A stretch of 36,138 nucleotides of DNA from Rhodospirillales bacterium (GTDB lineage: Bacteria > Pseudomonadota > Alphaproteobacteria > Acetobacterales > Acetobacteraceae): assembly GCA_025362815.1 (NCBI GenBank), contig JANYFG010000125.1, positions 1 to 36,138 of the forward strand, given 5' to 3'. The notes beneath the pieces were generated by a model. The model saw only the letters and a program-made list of their open reading frames with translations, was not told the DNA's origin and searched no databases. The stretch's first letter is position 1. Each line of letters begins with the position of its first letter. This document shows, piece by piece, positions 16,144 through 24,103 of the stretch. Made by a program: the position numbers and the translations under genes.

Positions 16144-17235
16144 ATGGCGCGTCTTCCGAAGCTGTTCCAGCCGATCACCTTCCGGTCCGTGACCGCCCGC
16201 AACCGCATCGCGGTGGCGCCGATGTGTCAGTACAGCGCGCAGGACGGACTGGGCTCGGACTGGCATGTTCAGCATCTCGGCGCGCGCGCGGTGGGCGGTG
16301 CGGGCGTGGTGTTCACCGAGGCCACGCATGTGAGCGCCATCGGCCGCATCACGCCGGGCTGCCTGGGGCTTTGGGACGATGCCCAGCAGGCGGTGCTGAA
16401 GCGTCTGGCCGACGTCATCACGATGGGTGGCGCGGTGCCGGGCATGCAGATCGCCCATGCCGGCCGGAAGGGCAGTTCGCAGCGCCCCTGGGAAGGCGGC
16501 GCGCCGATCCCCGTGTCCGAAGGCGGCTGGGTGCCGTGGGCGCCGAGCGCGCTGCCGTTCAGCGATGCGTCCACCGTGCCCCACGCCATGTCGGTGGCCG
16601 ATATCGCCGAGGTGATCGCGCAGTTCCGCGTCTCGGCCCGCATGGCGCGCGAGGCCGGCATGAAGATCATCGAGGTGCACGCCGCCCACGGCTATCTGCT
16701 GCACAGCTTCCTCTCGCCGCTGTCCAACACTCGCAACGACCAGTATGGCGGCGACCTCGCCGGCCGCGCCCGCGCGCTTATGGAGACGATCGACGCCATA
16801 CGCACCGAGTGGCCGGATGACCTGCCGCTGTTCGTGCGCGTCTCGGCGGTGGACTGGATGGAAGGCGGGCTTGCCATCGCGGACACGGTGGAGCTGGCGC
16901 GCATGCTGAAGGCCACGGGGAAGGTGGACCTGATCGACTGTTCCTCCGGCGGCATTCTGAGCGCCGGGCCCGTCATTCCCTCGCTTCACCCGGGCTACCA
17001 GGTGCCGTTCGCCGAGGCGGTGCGCCACCAGGCCGAGATCCCCACCGGCGCCGTGGGCCTGATCACCGTGCCGGAGCACGCCGAGGAAATTCTGGGCAAC
17101 GGGCGCGCGGACATGATTTTCATCGCCCGCGCCATCCTGGCCGACCCGATCTGGCCGTTGCGCGCGGCGCTGGCCCTGGGCGCGCCGCTCGACATCCCCG
17201 GTCCCTACCAGCGCTCCGGGTTCGGGCGGCGTTAG
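16144..17235 (+). CDS. Old yellow enzyme family NADH:flavin oxidoreductase (YqjM/XenA type)
   Basis: A 363-residue FMN-dependent ene-reductase of the thermophilic-like OYE class (YqjM, XenA). Diagnostic residues are C28 in VAPMCQYSA (the redox-tuning Cys of this class), the HAAHGYLLHSFLSP active-site histidine pair, NTRNDQYGG, and the C-terminal phosphate site around GRADMIFIARAILADP. Such enzymes reduce activated alkenes or nitro compounds with NAD(P)H. The ATG at 16144 has GAGG at 8 bases upstream; ATG at 16132 is the alternative and adds four residues. It is divergent from the SDR operon and converges on the glycosyltransferase gene 9 bases beyond its stop. Confidence 0.92.
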   Translation: MARLPKLFQPITFRSVTARNRIAVAPMCQYSAQDGLGSDWHVQHLGARAVGGAGVVFTEATHVSAIGRITPGCLGLWDDAQQAVLKRLADVITMGGAVPGMQIAHAGRKGSSQRPWEGGAPIPVSEGGWVPWAPSALPFSDASTVPHAMSVADIAEVIAQFRVSARMAREAGMKIIEVHAAHGYLLHSFLSPLSNTRNDQYGGDLAGRARALMETIDAIRTEWPDDLPLFVRVSAVDWMEGGLAIADTVELARMLKATGKVDLIDCSSGGILSAGPVIPSLHPGYQVPFAEAVRHQAEIPTGAVGLITVPEHAEEILGNGRADMIFIARAILADPIWPLRAALALGAPLDIPGPYQRSGFGRR

Positions 17236-17244
17236 GCTTGTGAG

Positions 17245-18120
17245 CTACAAAAGCCGCAACGCCGCCTGATAGGCCGCATCCACCGACAGATCCGCCATCT
17301 CGTCGGTGGGTGACAGGACCGCCGCCGCACAGCGCCCGGCAGGTGCATACTCGGCCGCGGGCGTGGGGCCGAACAGGCCCAATGTCGGCGCGCCCGAGGC
17401 GGCTGCCATGTGCATCAGCCCGGAATCGTTGCCGACGAACAACGCGCACCGCGCCAGGCACGCCGCCACCTGCGCCAACTCCAGCTTGCCCGCAAGGTTG
17501 ATCGCGCCCGGCAGGGCGGCCAGCAACGGGGCCGCCAGAGCCGCCTCCTGCGCCCCCGGGCCTGCGAAGATCGCAGCCCGCGCGCCCGGCAGCGGCCCAT
17601 TGCGCAACTTTTCGAACAAGGCCGCGAAATTGGCGGCGGGCCACACCTTGCCGGTCCAGTTCGCGGTGGGCCCCAGCGCCACGATCGGTCCGCCCGAGGG
17701 AAGTTGCCGGAATGCCACCGCGCGGTCCTCGGGGTTGGTCCACACCACCGGCAAGGGCGGCGGGTCCAGCTTCAACAGCCGCGCCAGCTGCACGGTCTTG
17801 TGCCCCGTGCTCTTGCGCATCACGGCGCGCCGCCGCGTGGGCACCACGTAGGAAATGGCGGACGCCCTGATATCCACCACCAGGTCCCACATCACCCCCA
17901 CCGTCGCCGTCCACAGCGGCAGCCAGTGGCGGCCGTAGCTGCGCTTTTCCATCACGATGGTGGCGTCGCGGCGTGGCATGCGCGCGAACAGCCCCTCCGC
18001 CACCGGCCCGCAGGCGATGGTGAACCGGGCGTTCGGATAGGTCGAAAGCAGATGATCGAGCAGCCCGGTGGACAGAACCGCGTCACCGATCCGATTCGAG
18101 GTCACAAAAAGAATGCGCAT
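17245..18120 (-). CDS. Glycosyltransferase family 9 (LPS heptosyltransferase-like)
   Basis: A 291-residue GT-B fold protein related to ADP-heptose:LPS heptosyltransferases. It begins MRILFVTSNRIGDAVLSTG, the GT9 N-terminal motif with the GD pair, and carries ALGPTANWTGKVWP in the middle, a GPGAQEAAL nucleotide-sugar loop, and [20 protein letters not shown] followed by LFGPT, the highly conserved C-terminal donor site (about 230-255). It would act at the cytoplasmic face of the inner membrane in LPS core or related polysaccharide synthesis. The acceptor is unknown. It is transcribed away from the asparagine synthase gene across a 105-base intergenic region. Confidence 0.88.
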   Translation of the reverse strand: MRILFVTSNRIGDAVLSTGLLDHLLSTYPNARFTIACGPVAEGLFARMPRRDATIVMEKRSYGRHWLPLWTATVGVMWDLVVDIRASAISYVVPTRRRAVMRKSTGHKTVQLARLLKLDPPPLPVVWTNPEDRAVAFRQLPSGGPIVALGPTANWTGKVWPAANFAALFEKLRNGPLPGARAAIFAGPGAQEAALAAPLLAALPGAINLAGKLELAQVAACLARCALFVGNDSGLMHMAAASGAPTLGLFGPTPAAEYAPAGRCAAAVLSPTDEMADLSVDAAYQAALRLL

Positions 18121-18132
18121 GGGCGTGCGTTA

Positions 18133-18154
18133 GCACGGCGTTTCGCCGCCGTGC
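18133..18154 (+). promoter_or_regulatory. Inverted repeat in divergent intergenic region
   Basis: Perfect 8-bp arms GCACGGCG (18133-18140) and CGCCGTGC (18147-18154) separated by TTTCGC, between the divergent glycosyltransferase and asparagine synthase genes. The position suits an operator acting on both promoters, but GC-rich palindromes are common in such DNA. Confidence 0.3.
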
Positions 18155-18225
18155 AGTGCGGCGGATTCTTTGAACATCCGCACGCTCGGTGTACAGCCGT
18201 CATGAAACGGCAACGGAGCGGGTGC

Positions 18226-20004
18226 ATGTGTGGGATCGCGGGCGTTCAGACACGCAACGGCATGCCACCGGCGCCCGGCGTGTTCGATGCCATCCTCGAT
18301 CGCATGCAGCACGCCATCGCCCATCGCGGCCCCGATGGCGTGGGGCGCCTCGCGCGTGGCGACACCGCGCTGCTGCAGCTGCGCCTGGCCATCGTGGACC
18401 TCAAAACCGGCGATCAGCCGTTCTATGGCGCGAGCGCGGACCGCGAGACCGGCGTGGCGCTGGTCGCCAACGGCGAGATCTACAACAATCCGGACCTGCG
18501 CCGCGCCATGCTGACCACGCCGTTTCGCACGAAGTCGGACTGCGAGCCGCCCGTTTTTCTCTACGAGGCGATCGGCGCCGGGTTCGCCGACCGTCTGCGC
18601 GGGATGTATGCCATCGCGATCCACGACCCCGCCACCGGCAACCTGGTGCTGACGCGCGACCCGTTCGGCATCAAGCCGCTTTACTACGCCCAGAACGAGG
18701 GCAGCTTCGCTTTCGCCTCCGAGCCCCGCGCCCTGCTCGCCGCCGGCTACGGCGACCGCAACCCCGCGCCTTCGCGCGCCGCCGAACTGCTTCAGCTGAA
18801 ATTCACCACCGGCGCCGACACCATCTTCCCCGGCATCCGCCGCGTGCTGCCGGGCGAGACGCTGGTGGTGCGCGCCGGCGAGATCGTGGCCTCCCACCGC
18901 AGCACGGCGCTGCCCGCGGGCGAGCCTGTGCGGATCGACCATCGCAAAGCCCTCGAGCAGCTTGACGACGTTCTGCTCGGCAGCGTTCTCGCCCATCTGC
19001 AATCCGACGTGCCCTACGGGCTTTTCCTCTCCGGCGGCGTCGATTCGGCGGCGCTGCTTTCGCTCATGACCCGCGCCACCGGCCGCCGCATCCAGGCGCT
19101 CACCGTGGGGTGGGAAGGTGGCGAGGGCGTCGATGAAACCGCCGAGGCCCTGCGCCTGGCCGGCGTGATGGGGGCGGACTGCACCCGCATCGAAATGGGC
19201 CAGGCCGATTTCTGGGCGCTGGCCCCGCGCATTGCCGCCTCGATCGACGATCCCACCGCGGACGCCGCCATTCTGCCGAGCTGGCTGCTGGGCGAGGCCG
19301 CACGCGCCGGCGGCCTCAAGGTCACGCTGTGCGGCGAAGGCAGCGACGAGCTGTTCGGCGGCTACGCCCGCTATCGCAAGCAGCGCGCGCCGCTGCGATG
19401 GTTCACCCGCAAACCCCGCTCCGGCGGCGTGTTTGGCGCCGGTATCCCGGGCCTCGACGGCTGGCGCTGCGGGATCGCCGCCGCCGAGGCCGCCATCTCC
19501 GGCCGCACGCCCTTGCAGGCCGCCCAGATCATCGACTGTCAGGAATGGCTGCCGAACGACCTGCTGATCAAGCTCGACCGTTGCCTGATGGTCCACGGGG
19601 TTGAGGGCCGCACCCCGTTCCTCGACCCCGTGGTGGCCAATTTCGCATTCTCGTTGCCGGACAACGAAAAGGCCGGTTTCAAATTCGGCAAGATCCTGCT
19701 GCGGGAATGGCTGCAGAACGCATTCCCGCAAGCGGGCGCGTGGGACAAGAAGAAAGGCTTCAAACCCCCGGTCGGCGTCTGGATTCAAGCCGGCGGCGCG
19801 TCGCTCGCCGCCCAAATTGCCGCCCAGCCGGGCGTGGCGGCGCTGGTGCCCCGCCAGGTGGTGCTACAGGCGGTCGCCGATGCCGGACGGGAGGCGCAAC
19901 CCGCCTGGAGCCTGCTTTATTACGCGCTTTGGCATAGTTATCATGTGCTGGGGATCGATGCGTCCGGCGATATTGGGACTGTGCTGACGGAGGCGGCGCA
20001 TTAG
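18226..20004 (+). CDS. asnB: Asparagine synthase (glutamine-hydrolysing)
   Basis: A 592-residue two-domain enzyme converting aspartate and glutamine to asparagine with ATP. The class II glutaminase domain begins MCGIAG, with Cys2 becoming the N-terminal nucleophile, and has HRGPDG near residue 40, LRLAIVDL, NGEIYNN and DPFGIKPLYY. The synthetase domain has the PP-loop FLSGGVDSAAL near 270 and CGEGSDELFGGYARY near 370, ending with family-like KKGFKPPVGVW. The start at 18226 is fixed by the catalytic Cys and a GGAG 7 bases upstream; the upstream ATG at 18202 would remove the Cys from position 2. Paired with a glycosyltransferase, it may be the polysaccharide-cluster type of AsnB that modifies sugars rather than making free asparagine; this is open. 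Confidence 0.9.
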   Translation: MCGIAGVQTRNGMPPAPGVFDAILDRMQHAIAHRGPDGVGRLARGDTALLQLRLAIVDLKTGDQPFYGASADRETGVALVANGEIYNNPDLRRAMLTTPFRTKSDCEPPVFLYEAIGAGFADRLRGMYAIAIHDPATGNLVLTRDPFGIKPLYYAQNEGSFAFASEPRALLAAGYGDRNPAPSRAAELLQLKFTTGADTIFPGIRRVLPGETLVVRAGEIVASHRSTALPAGEPVRIDHRKALEQLDDVLLGSVLAHLQSDVPYGLFLSGGVDSAALLSLMTRATGRRIQALTVGWEGGEGVDETAEALRLAGVMGADCTRIEMGQADFWALAPRIAASIDDPTADAAILPSWLLGEAARAGGLKVTLCGEGSDELFGGYARYRKQRAPLRWFTRKPRSGGVFGAGIPGLDGWRCGIAAAEAAISGRTPLQAAQIIDCQEWLPNDLLIKLDRCLMVHGVEGRTPFLDPVVANFAFSLPDNEKAGFKFGKILLREWLQNAFPQAGAWDKKKGFKPPVGVWIQAGGASLAAQIAAQPGVAALVPRQVVLQAVADAGREAQPAWSLLYYALWHSYHVLGIDASGDIGTVLTEAAH

Positions 20005-20007
20005 ATG

Positions 20008-20132
20008 AAGATGTTCTTTTGTGAACAAAAGAACCAAAAAACTTCATACATTGCGGTGCATTGTGCGGGTATCCCGTCCACGCCTGCTGATGAATGAAAG
20101 TCTTTTTGCTTCTTTTTCTTCAGAAAAAGAAG
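20008..20132 (-). repeat. Symmetric hairpin repeat / bidirectional terminator, copy C
   Basis: The left part (20008-20045) is the exact reverse complement of copy A. The middle holds a GC-rich pair (GCGGG...CCCGT region, about 20065-20077). The right part (20101-20132) is a second T-flanked hairpin, TCTTTTTG then CTTCTTTTTC-TTCA-GAAAAAGAAG. Read on either strand, a GC-rich stem is followed by a T-run. It lies between the convergent asparagine synthase and NAD-kinase-like genes and supplies the last codons and stop of the latter. Confidence 0.8.
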
Positions 20133-21271
20133 AATCCCTGCAAAATCTTCCGCACCACCCAAACGATCACCACCACCACCACCATCACCCGCACGAGGCT
20201 GCCGAGAAAAGACGCCGGTTTGGTCTTCCGGGGCACCACAACAACAACCGGCTCGACCGGCGCAACCTTGGCCGGCTGGCGTCTCGTCTCCGCCGCGCGC
20301 GCCGGCGCGGCGCCGGGCACGAACCTGAGGTGGCGTTTGTCCACCGACAGCGTCAACGTGCGTCCCCAGGCGAAATCCAGCCTGTCGCCTTCCATGCCGT
20401 CGGCGAACACCACGCCGCCCTCGTTCATGCGTGACACCACCAGCAGCACGTCCCCCTCGCCCAGGCGCCCCGAGGTGAGACCGATGGCGGTCGCCTTGCT
20501 CGGCCACGGCTCGCGCACCAGGAACATCGCCGCCGGCTCCTCGGGCGACAGTTCCACGGCAACCCCGGTGGCCCGACTGATCGACAGCGCCCAGCCGGTG
20601 GCGCCGGTGCCGCTGGCGACGATCAGCCCGGAGGACGACTGCGCCTCCTCCCGCCCCGCGAAGGTGAGGCTGTAGCGGGCGGATTGGTGGCTGGCATGGC
20701 CCACGAAGATCTCGTTCAACGCGAGGAGAACATGCCCGTCATCCAATTCCGCCCGCACCATGGTGCGGGCCTCGGTGGCGAGCGTGCCGGCGGCCGCGCG
20801 CTGGAGCAGTTTCGCGGCCGTCGCGGCGCTGTGCGGCACCAGAACGCCGGGATTGCGCGCGGGATCGCCGTTCACGCCGATGACGGGCTGGCCGTTCAGA
20901 TATTTCGCGAGGTTGGCCACCAGCCCGTCCTGCCCCACCGCCACCACCACGTCTTCCGGAGCGAACAGAAAACGGTCGAGCTCGGCGCGGCGCACCGAGG
21001 CGATGCGCCAGCCCTTCGGCACGGCGGCGCGGATTTCGGCCAGCATCTCCTGAACCTGATGGCGCTGGGCATCGAGCCCGTCGAGCGACTGCGACCGGCG
21101 TTTGAGAAAGGCCGTCGCCTGGCCCCGCGTGGCGTGGCGTGCCAGCAGCCCGTCATATTCGCTGTCGCGCGTGACCAGCACGAGACGTGGGGCGAGGGCG
21201 CTCTCCGGCCGTGAAGCCGGGCCGTGGCCGGTGGCGGCCCGTGACGCGCCGCCCGGGCGGTTGGCGGTCAT
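20120..21271 (-). CDS. NAD-kinase-like protein with C-terminal membrane anchor
   Basis: A 383-residue protein with NAD/diacylglycerol kinase-like sequence. The glycine-rich NAD-kinase motif GGDGT is degenerate, VGQDGL at 112-117; the following VIGVNGDP (130-137), the NE pair at 186-187 (ALNEIFVGH) and the GSTAY-like SGTGATGW at 220-227 are recognisable. After a Pro/Ala linker (321-350) a Val-rich hydrophobic helix spans about 357-376, so the protein is probably tail-anchored. The last four residues (FFFF) and the TGA stop are encoded by the hairpin repeat. The start overlaps the SPFH gene stop (ATGA), indicating coupling. Catalysis is uncertain; a regulatory or altered-substrate kinase is possible. 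Confidence 0.7.
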   Translation of the reverse strand: MTANRPGGASRAATGHGPASRPESALAPRLVLVTRDSEYDGLLARHATRGQATAFLKRRSQSLDGLDAQRHQVQEMLAEIRAAVPKGWRIASVRRAELDRFLFAPEDVVVAVGQDGLVANLAKYLNGQPVIGVNGDPARNPGVLVPHSAATAAKLLQRAAAGTLATEARTMVRAELDDGHVLLALNEIFVGHASHQSARYSLTFAGREEAQSSSGLIVASGTGATGWALSISRATGVAVELSPEEPAAMFLVREPWPSKATAIGLTSGRLGEGDVLLVVSRMNEGGVVFADGMEGDRLDFAWGRTLTLSVDKRHLRFVPGAAPARAAETRRQPAKVAPVEPVVVVVPRKTKPASFLGSLVRVMVVVVVIVWVVRKILQGFFFF

Positions 21272-22266
21272 CGGTCCGAACGGGTTGCCCTGGTTGCGTC
21301 CTGTGGCGCGCCGCGCAACATGCCGCCCAAGGCCGCGGTCAGGTCGGGGGTGATGTTGAGCGTGTCGATCCGGGTGAGCTTCTCGGCGAAGGCCCGCAGC
21401 GTCAGCGTTTGCAGCACCGCGGGATCGGCACCCTGCAGCAACGCCAGACGCTCGCCCTCGGCCCCGTTGCGCGCGGCTTCCACCAGGCGAATGCGCGCCG
21501 CCTCCGCCTGCGCGCCGATACGCCCCGCCTCCGCCTGCCCCTCGGCGGTGCGACGGGCGTTCTCATCCTCCTGCGCGATCAGGGCGGCCTGGCGGCGTGC
21601 TAGTTCCACCTTGGTCGACAGCTCGTTCTCCGCGATCGCGCGCTCCTTCTCCACCGCCTGCGCCCGGCGGGTGAAGGACGCCTCGTCGGCCATGCCCTGG
21701 GCGCGTTCGAAGGTGGGCGTCTCCAGCGCGCGCGCCAGTTCGGCGCTGGGGCTGAGGCCCGCGATCCGCACCGTCACCACCGCCAGCCCCATTTCACGCA
21801 GGCGTGGATCGGCGGCGAGCGCGGCGGCGATTCCGTCCTGCACGGGGGCAGCGCCCTCGGCCAGCAGGTCGGCCACCGTGCGATGCTCCACGTAGCGGGC
21901 CGCCTGATACTGCGACAGGCCGATCAACAGGCTGGCGATCCGATCCAGCGGGTCGGTGCGCAGCCGGCCGTGACGCAGATCGATCGTGAAATCCACCCGC
22001 GTGGCCAGCGCTTCCGGCGCCGCCGCCCGCCAGGTGATGGTGCCCTGCACGGTGACGACCTGGTAATCGCGCGACCGTGCCTGGAAGACGAAATCGGTGT
22101 CGCGGTCGTCGGCCGGGATTTCCATGATGCTGGTGTGGTCGGCGTTGAACCAGAAGCCAAGGCCGCGCCCGGAGCGCACGAGTTCGCCACGACGAAACAC
22201 CACGATGTGGCTCGCCGCCTCGCTGCGCAGATAGCGGTAGGCGAAGAAGCGGGTGATTTCGGCCAT
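21268..22266 (-). CDS. SPFH/band-7 (prohibitin-like) domain protein
   Basis: A 332-residue protein with an SPFH domain at about residues 10-190, containing VVFRRGELVRSGRGLGFWF, a strand-rich core and TIDLRHGRLRTDPLDRIASL, then a charged Ala/Glu/Arg coiled coil (about 195-285, repeated EKERAIAENEL and QAEAARIRLVEAA words) as in stomatin/flotillin proteins. Unlike many relatives it has no N-terminal transmembrane helix, so membrane contact may come through partners such as the tail-anchored protein encoded next. SPFH proteins form membrane microdomain scaffolds, often controlling proteases. It lies between a secreted DUF4952 protein gene and the NAD-kinase-like gene (4-base overlap), all on one strand. 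Confidence 0.85.
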   Translation of the reverse strand: MAEITRFFAYRYLRSEAASHIVVFRRGELVRSGRGLGFWFNADHTSIMEIPADDRDTDFVFQARSRDYQVVTVQGTITWRAAAPEALATRVDFTIDLRHGRLRTDPLDRIASLLIGLSQYQAARYVEHRTVADLLAEGAAPVQDGIAAALAADPRLREMGLAVVTVRIAGLSPSAELARALETPTFERAQGMADEASFTRRAQAVEKERAIAENELSTKVELARRQAALIAQEDENARRTAEGQAEAGRIGAQAEAARIRLVEAARNGAEGERLALLQGADPAVLQTLTLRAFAEKLTRIDTLNITPDLTAALGGMLRGAPQDATRATRSDR

Positions 22267-22278
22267 GTTCTATCCCCC

Positions 22279-22318
22279 GGCGCCATAGGCGCCTCCTACA
22301 TCAGGCGCCAAAGGCGTC
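22279..22318 (+). repeat. Two tandem GGCGCC-type mini-palindromes
   Basis: GGCGCCATAGGCGCC (22279-22293) and GGCGCCAAAGGCGTC (22304-22318) lie 10 bases apart in the 52-base gap between the DUF4952 and SPFH genes. Each can form a short stem. They occupy the region just upstream of the SPFH start, so they could affect its translation. Confidence 0.5.
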
Positions 22319-22813
22319 TCAGATCTCTTCCGTAAAGGTCTCGACGACGACTTCAAAGATCGAAATGTCCGGCCAATGCCGCCGCGCGCCCACCACCGTT
22401 TCGTCCGACACCATCGTGATGTCGTATTCCCGCCCGTCCTTGGCATGGAAGGTGTGGCGCTGGGTCTCCCACTGGCAACAGGCGCGCTTCAGGCCCGGCA
22501 TCCCGACCGCGTGCGCGAGAGAGCGCTCCACGCCTTCCGCCAGGCGGCCAGGCACCCGATAGGTTGCCTGCAACGGCTTGCCCTGGCGCTGCGGAAGATA
22601 CGTGCACGCGATGAAGACCAGCCCAGGCGGCCTTTTATTCATCCATGCGAGGAAATCGCCGCATCGCTGAGGCACTGAAGCCGGGGTTTTCGCTGCCAGC
22701 GAACGGTCAGGCGGAACAACGGCCCCCGCGGCCACCAGCAGGCACACGGCAGCAGCCCTGATCACCGGTGCCCGCGCCCGCTGAAAAATCGTCCTGCCGC
22801 GGGGCTGTTCCAT
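22319..22813 (-). CDS. Secreted DUF4952-like protein
   Basis: A 164-residue protein. After a basic N-region, a hydrophobic stretch AAAVCLLVAAGAVV (about 20-33) forms a signal peptide or anchor. The mature domain shows the DUF4952 pattern: QRCGDFLAWMNKRPPGLVFI then C, a YRVPG strand, RLAEGVERSL, LKRACCQWE with a CC pair, YDITMVSDE and a final ISIFEVVVETF. The function of this family is not known; a periplasmic location is expected. The ATG at 22813 begins 21 bases after the DUF3126 stop; a later GTG inside PVIRAA would shorten the long N-region and is a possible true start. Domain call is from remembered family pattern, not a search. Confidence 0.7.
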   Translation of the reverse strand: MEQPRGRTIFQRARAPVIRAAAVCLLVAAGAVVPPDRSLAAKTPASVPQRCGDFLAWMNKRPPGLVFIACTYLPQRQGKPLQATYRVPGRLAEGVERSLAHAVGMPGLKRACCQWETQRHTFHAKDGREYDITMVSDETVVGARRHWPDISIFEVVVETFTEEI

Positions 22814-22834
22814 CGAACGCGACCGTGCGCGCGC

Positions 22835-23077
22835 TCAGCGCCGGGGTTTCGCCGCGGCCTTCGCCGGGGGAGGGAGGTCTTCGTCGAGAATGGTGAGATG
22901 GACGGAATACGACACCTCGCCCTCGTCGTCGTCGCGGTGCAGCGTGCCGATGACCTCGTCCTGCACGGTGATCTCGACGGACAGGCCGGACTTGCCGGGC
23001 GGCACGATGGTCACACGGTCGGAGCCGAGGATACGGCGCAGATAGGTCTGCACCCGGGCGATATCGGTGGGAGTCAT
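22835..23077 (-). CDS. DUF3126 family protein
   Basis: An 80-residue cytoplasmic protein matching DUF3126, a small family found mainly in alphaproteobacteria: MTPTDIARVQTYLRRILG helix, then strands around VTIVPPGKSGLSVEI and VIGTLHRDDDEGEVSYS. A Pro/Lys/Arg tail follows. Function is unknown. The start at 23077 has GAGG 7-8 bases upstream; a longer frame to 23149 lacks a good site. It is the first gene of the four-gene operon with the DUF4952, SPFH and NAD-kinase-like genes, and is divergent from the aldolase gene across 155 bases. Confidence 0.85.
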   Translation of the reverse strand: MTPTDIARVQTYLRRILGSDRVTIVPPGKSGLSVEITVQDEVIGTLHRDDDEGEVSYSVHLTILDEDLPPPAKAAAKPRR

Positions 23078-23232
23078 GTGCGGCCTCGGTCGATTGTTTG
23101 GGTGCCATGTTTGCCGAATGCCCGGCTGTCCGTCCAGACCGAATGGCACGCCGCCGCACAGATCGGGTTGCGGCCGGCGGGGCAGGGCTGCATGGTTCGG
23201 CCTTCCGCTTCAGCCATTTTGAGGATCTGACA

Positions 23233-23955
23233 ATGTCCGACGCCGTCGCCGTGGCGCTGCAGGAGCTGGTGCTGGCCAACCGCATCATGGCGCGCGAAGG
23301 CGTGATCGACGATTTCGGCCATGTCAGCGTGCGCCATCCCCAGGATCCCGGCCGTTATTTCCTGTCGTGCAGCCGCTCGCCGGAGATCGTGACGCGGGAG
23401 GATCTGATGGAGTTCCTGCTGGACGGCACGCCCGTCGACCAGCGCGGGCGCGGCGTGTATCGGGAGCGCGTGATCCACGGCGCGCTGTATCAGGCGCGGC
23501 CGGATGTGGGGGCGGTGGTGCATCACCACGCCCGCGAGGTTCTGCCGTTCACCGTGGTGCCGGGCCTGATGTTGCGCCCCGCCACGCATCTGGCGTCGGT
23601 CCTTGGCCACCGCATGCCGATCTGGGACAGCCAGGCGGAGTTCGGCGACACCAACATGCTGGTGGAAACGGCCGCGCAGGGGGCCTCGCTCGCCCGCGCG
23701 CAGGGCGACAACGCGTGCGTTCTGCTGCGCGGCCACGGCGCCAACTGTGCCGCACACAGCCTTCAGGCGGTGGTGTTCATCGCCATCGCCATGCGCGACT
23801 GCGCCGAGCTGCTGTTGCGCGCCTTGCCCCTCGGCACGCCCACCTATCTCAGCGACGGCGAAATCGAGATCACCCGCGAACTGCACCTGAAAGGCGCGCC
23901 GCTCACGCGTGCGTGGGATTATCGCGTGGCGCGCGCGGGGTTTCGCGGGATTTGA
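23233..23955 (+). CDS. Class II aldolase/adducin family protein
   Basis: A 240-residue Zn-dependent aldolase or decarboxylase of the fuculose-1-phosphate aldolase/adducin fold. The expected metal and catalytic residues are E78 (ERVIHGALY), H97 and H99 (VVHHHARE) and H168 (LLRGHGAN). The N-terminus LANRIMAREGVIDDFGHVS is typical of the subgroup annotated as hydroxy-acid or keto-acid aldolases. The ATG at 23233 follows GAGG by 8 bases. It stands alone, divergent from the DUF3126 operon and convergent with the flavin reductase gene, with hairpin repeat copy D between. Substrate cannot be inferred. Confidence 0.9.
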   Translation: MSDAVAVALQELVLANRIMAREGVIDDFGHVSVRHPQDPGRYFLSCSRSPEIVTREDLMEFLLDGTPVDQRGRGVYRERVIHGALYQARPDVGAVVHHHAREVLPFTVVPGLMLRPATHLASVLGHRMPIWDSQAEFGDTNMLVETAAQGASLARAQGDNACVLLRGHGANCAAHSLQAVVFIAIAMRDCAELLLRALPLGTPTYLSDGEIEITRELHLKGAPLTRAWDYRVARAGFRGI

Positions 23956-23972
23956 TGACGAATGCAAGAGCT

Positions 23973-24093
23973 GTTCTTTTGTGAACAAAAGAACCAAAAA
24001 ACTTCATTCGATGGGTGCGTTGTGCGGATATATCCGCGCAATGCGGCCAAATGAATGAATGTCTTTTTGCTTCTTTTTCTTCAGAAAAAGAAG
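23973..24093 (+). repeat. Symmetric hairpin repeat / bidirectional terminator, copy D
   Basis: Same layout as copy C: reverse-complement core of element A (23973-24005), a central palindrome with GCGGATATATCCGC (24024-24037), and the second T-flanked hairpin (24061-24093). Seventeen bases after the aldolase stop and 10 bases after the flavin reductase stop, it serves two convergent genes. Confidence 0.85.
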
Positions 24094-24103
24094 TTTCTTG
24101 CTT

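Noticed and set aside
20168-20188. CAC/ACC-rich run resembling a His-tag or microsatellite
   Set aside because: On the minus strand it encodes the Val-rich transmembrane helix of the NAD-kinase-like protein; no separate feature is needed.
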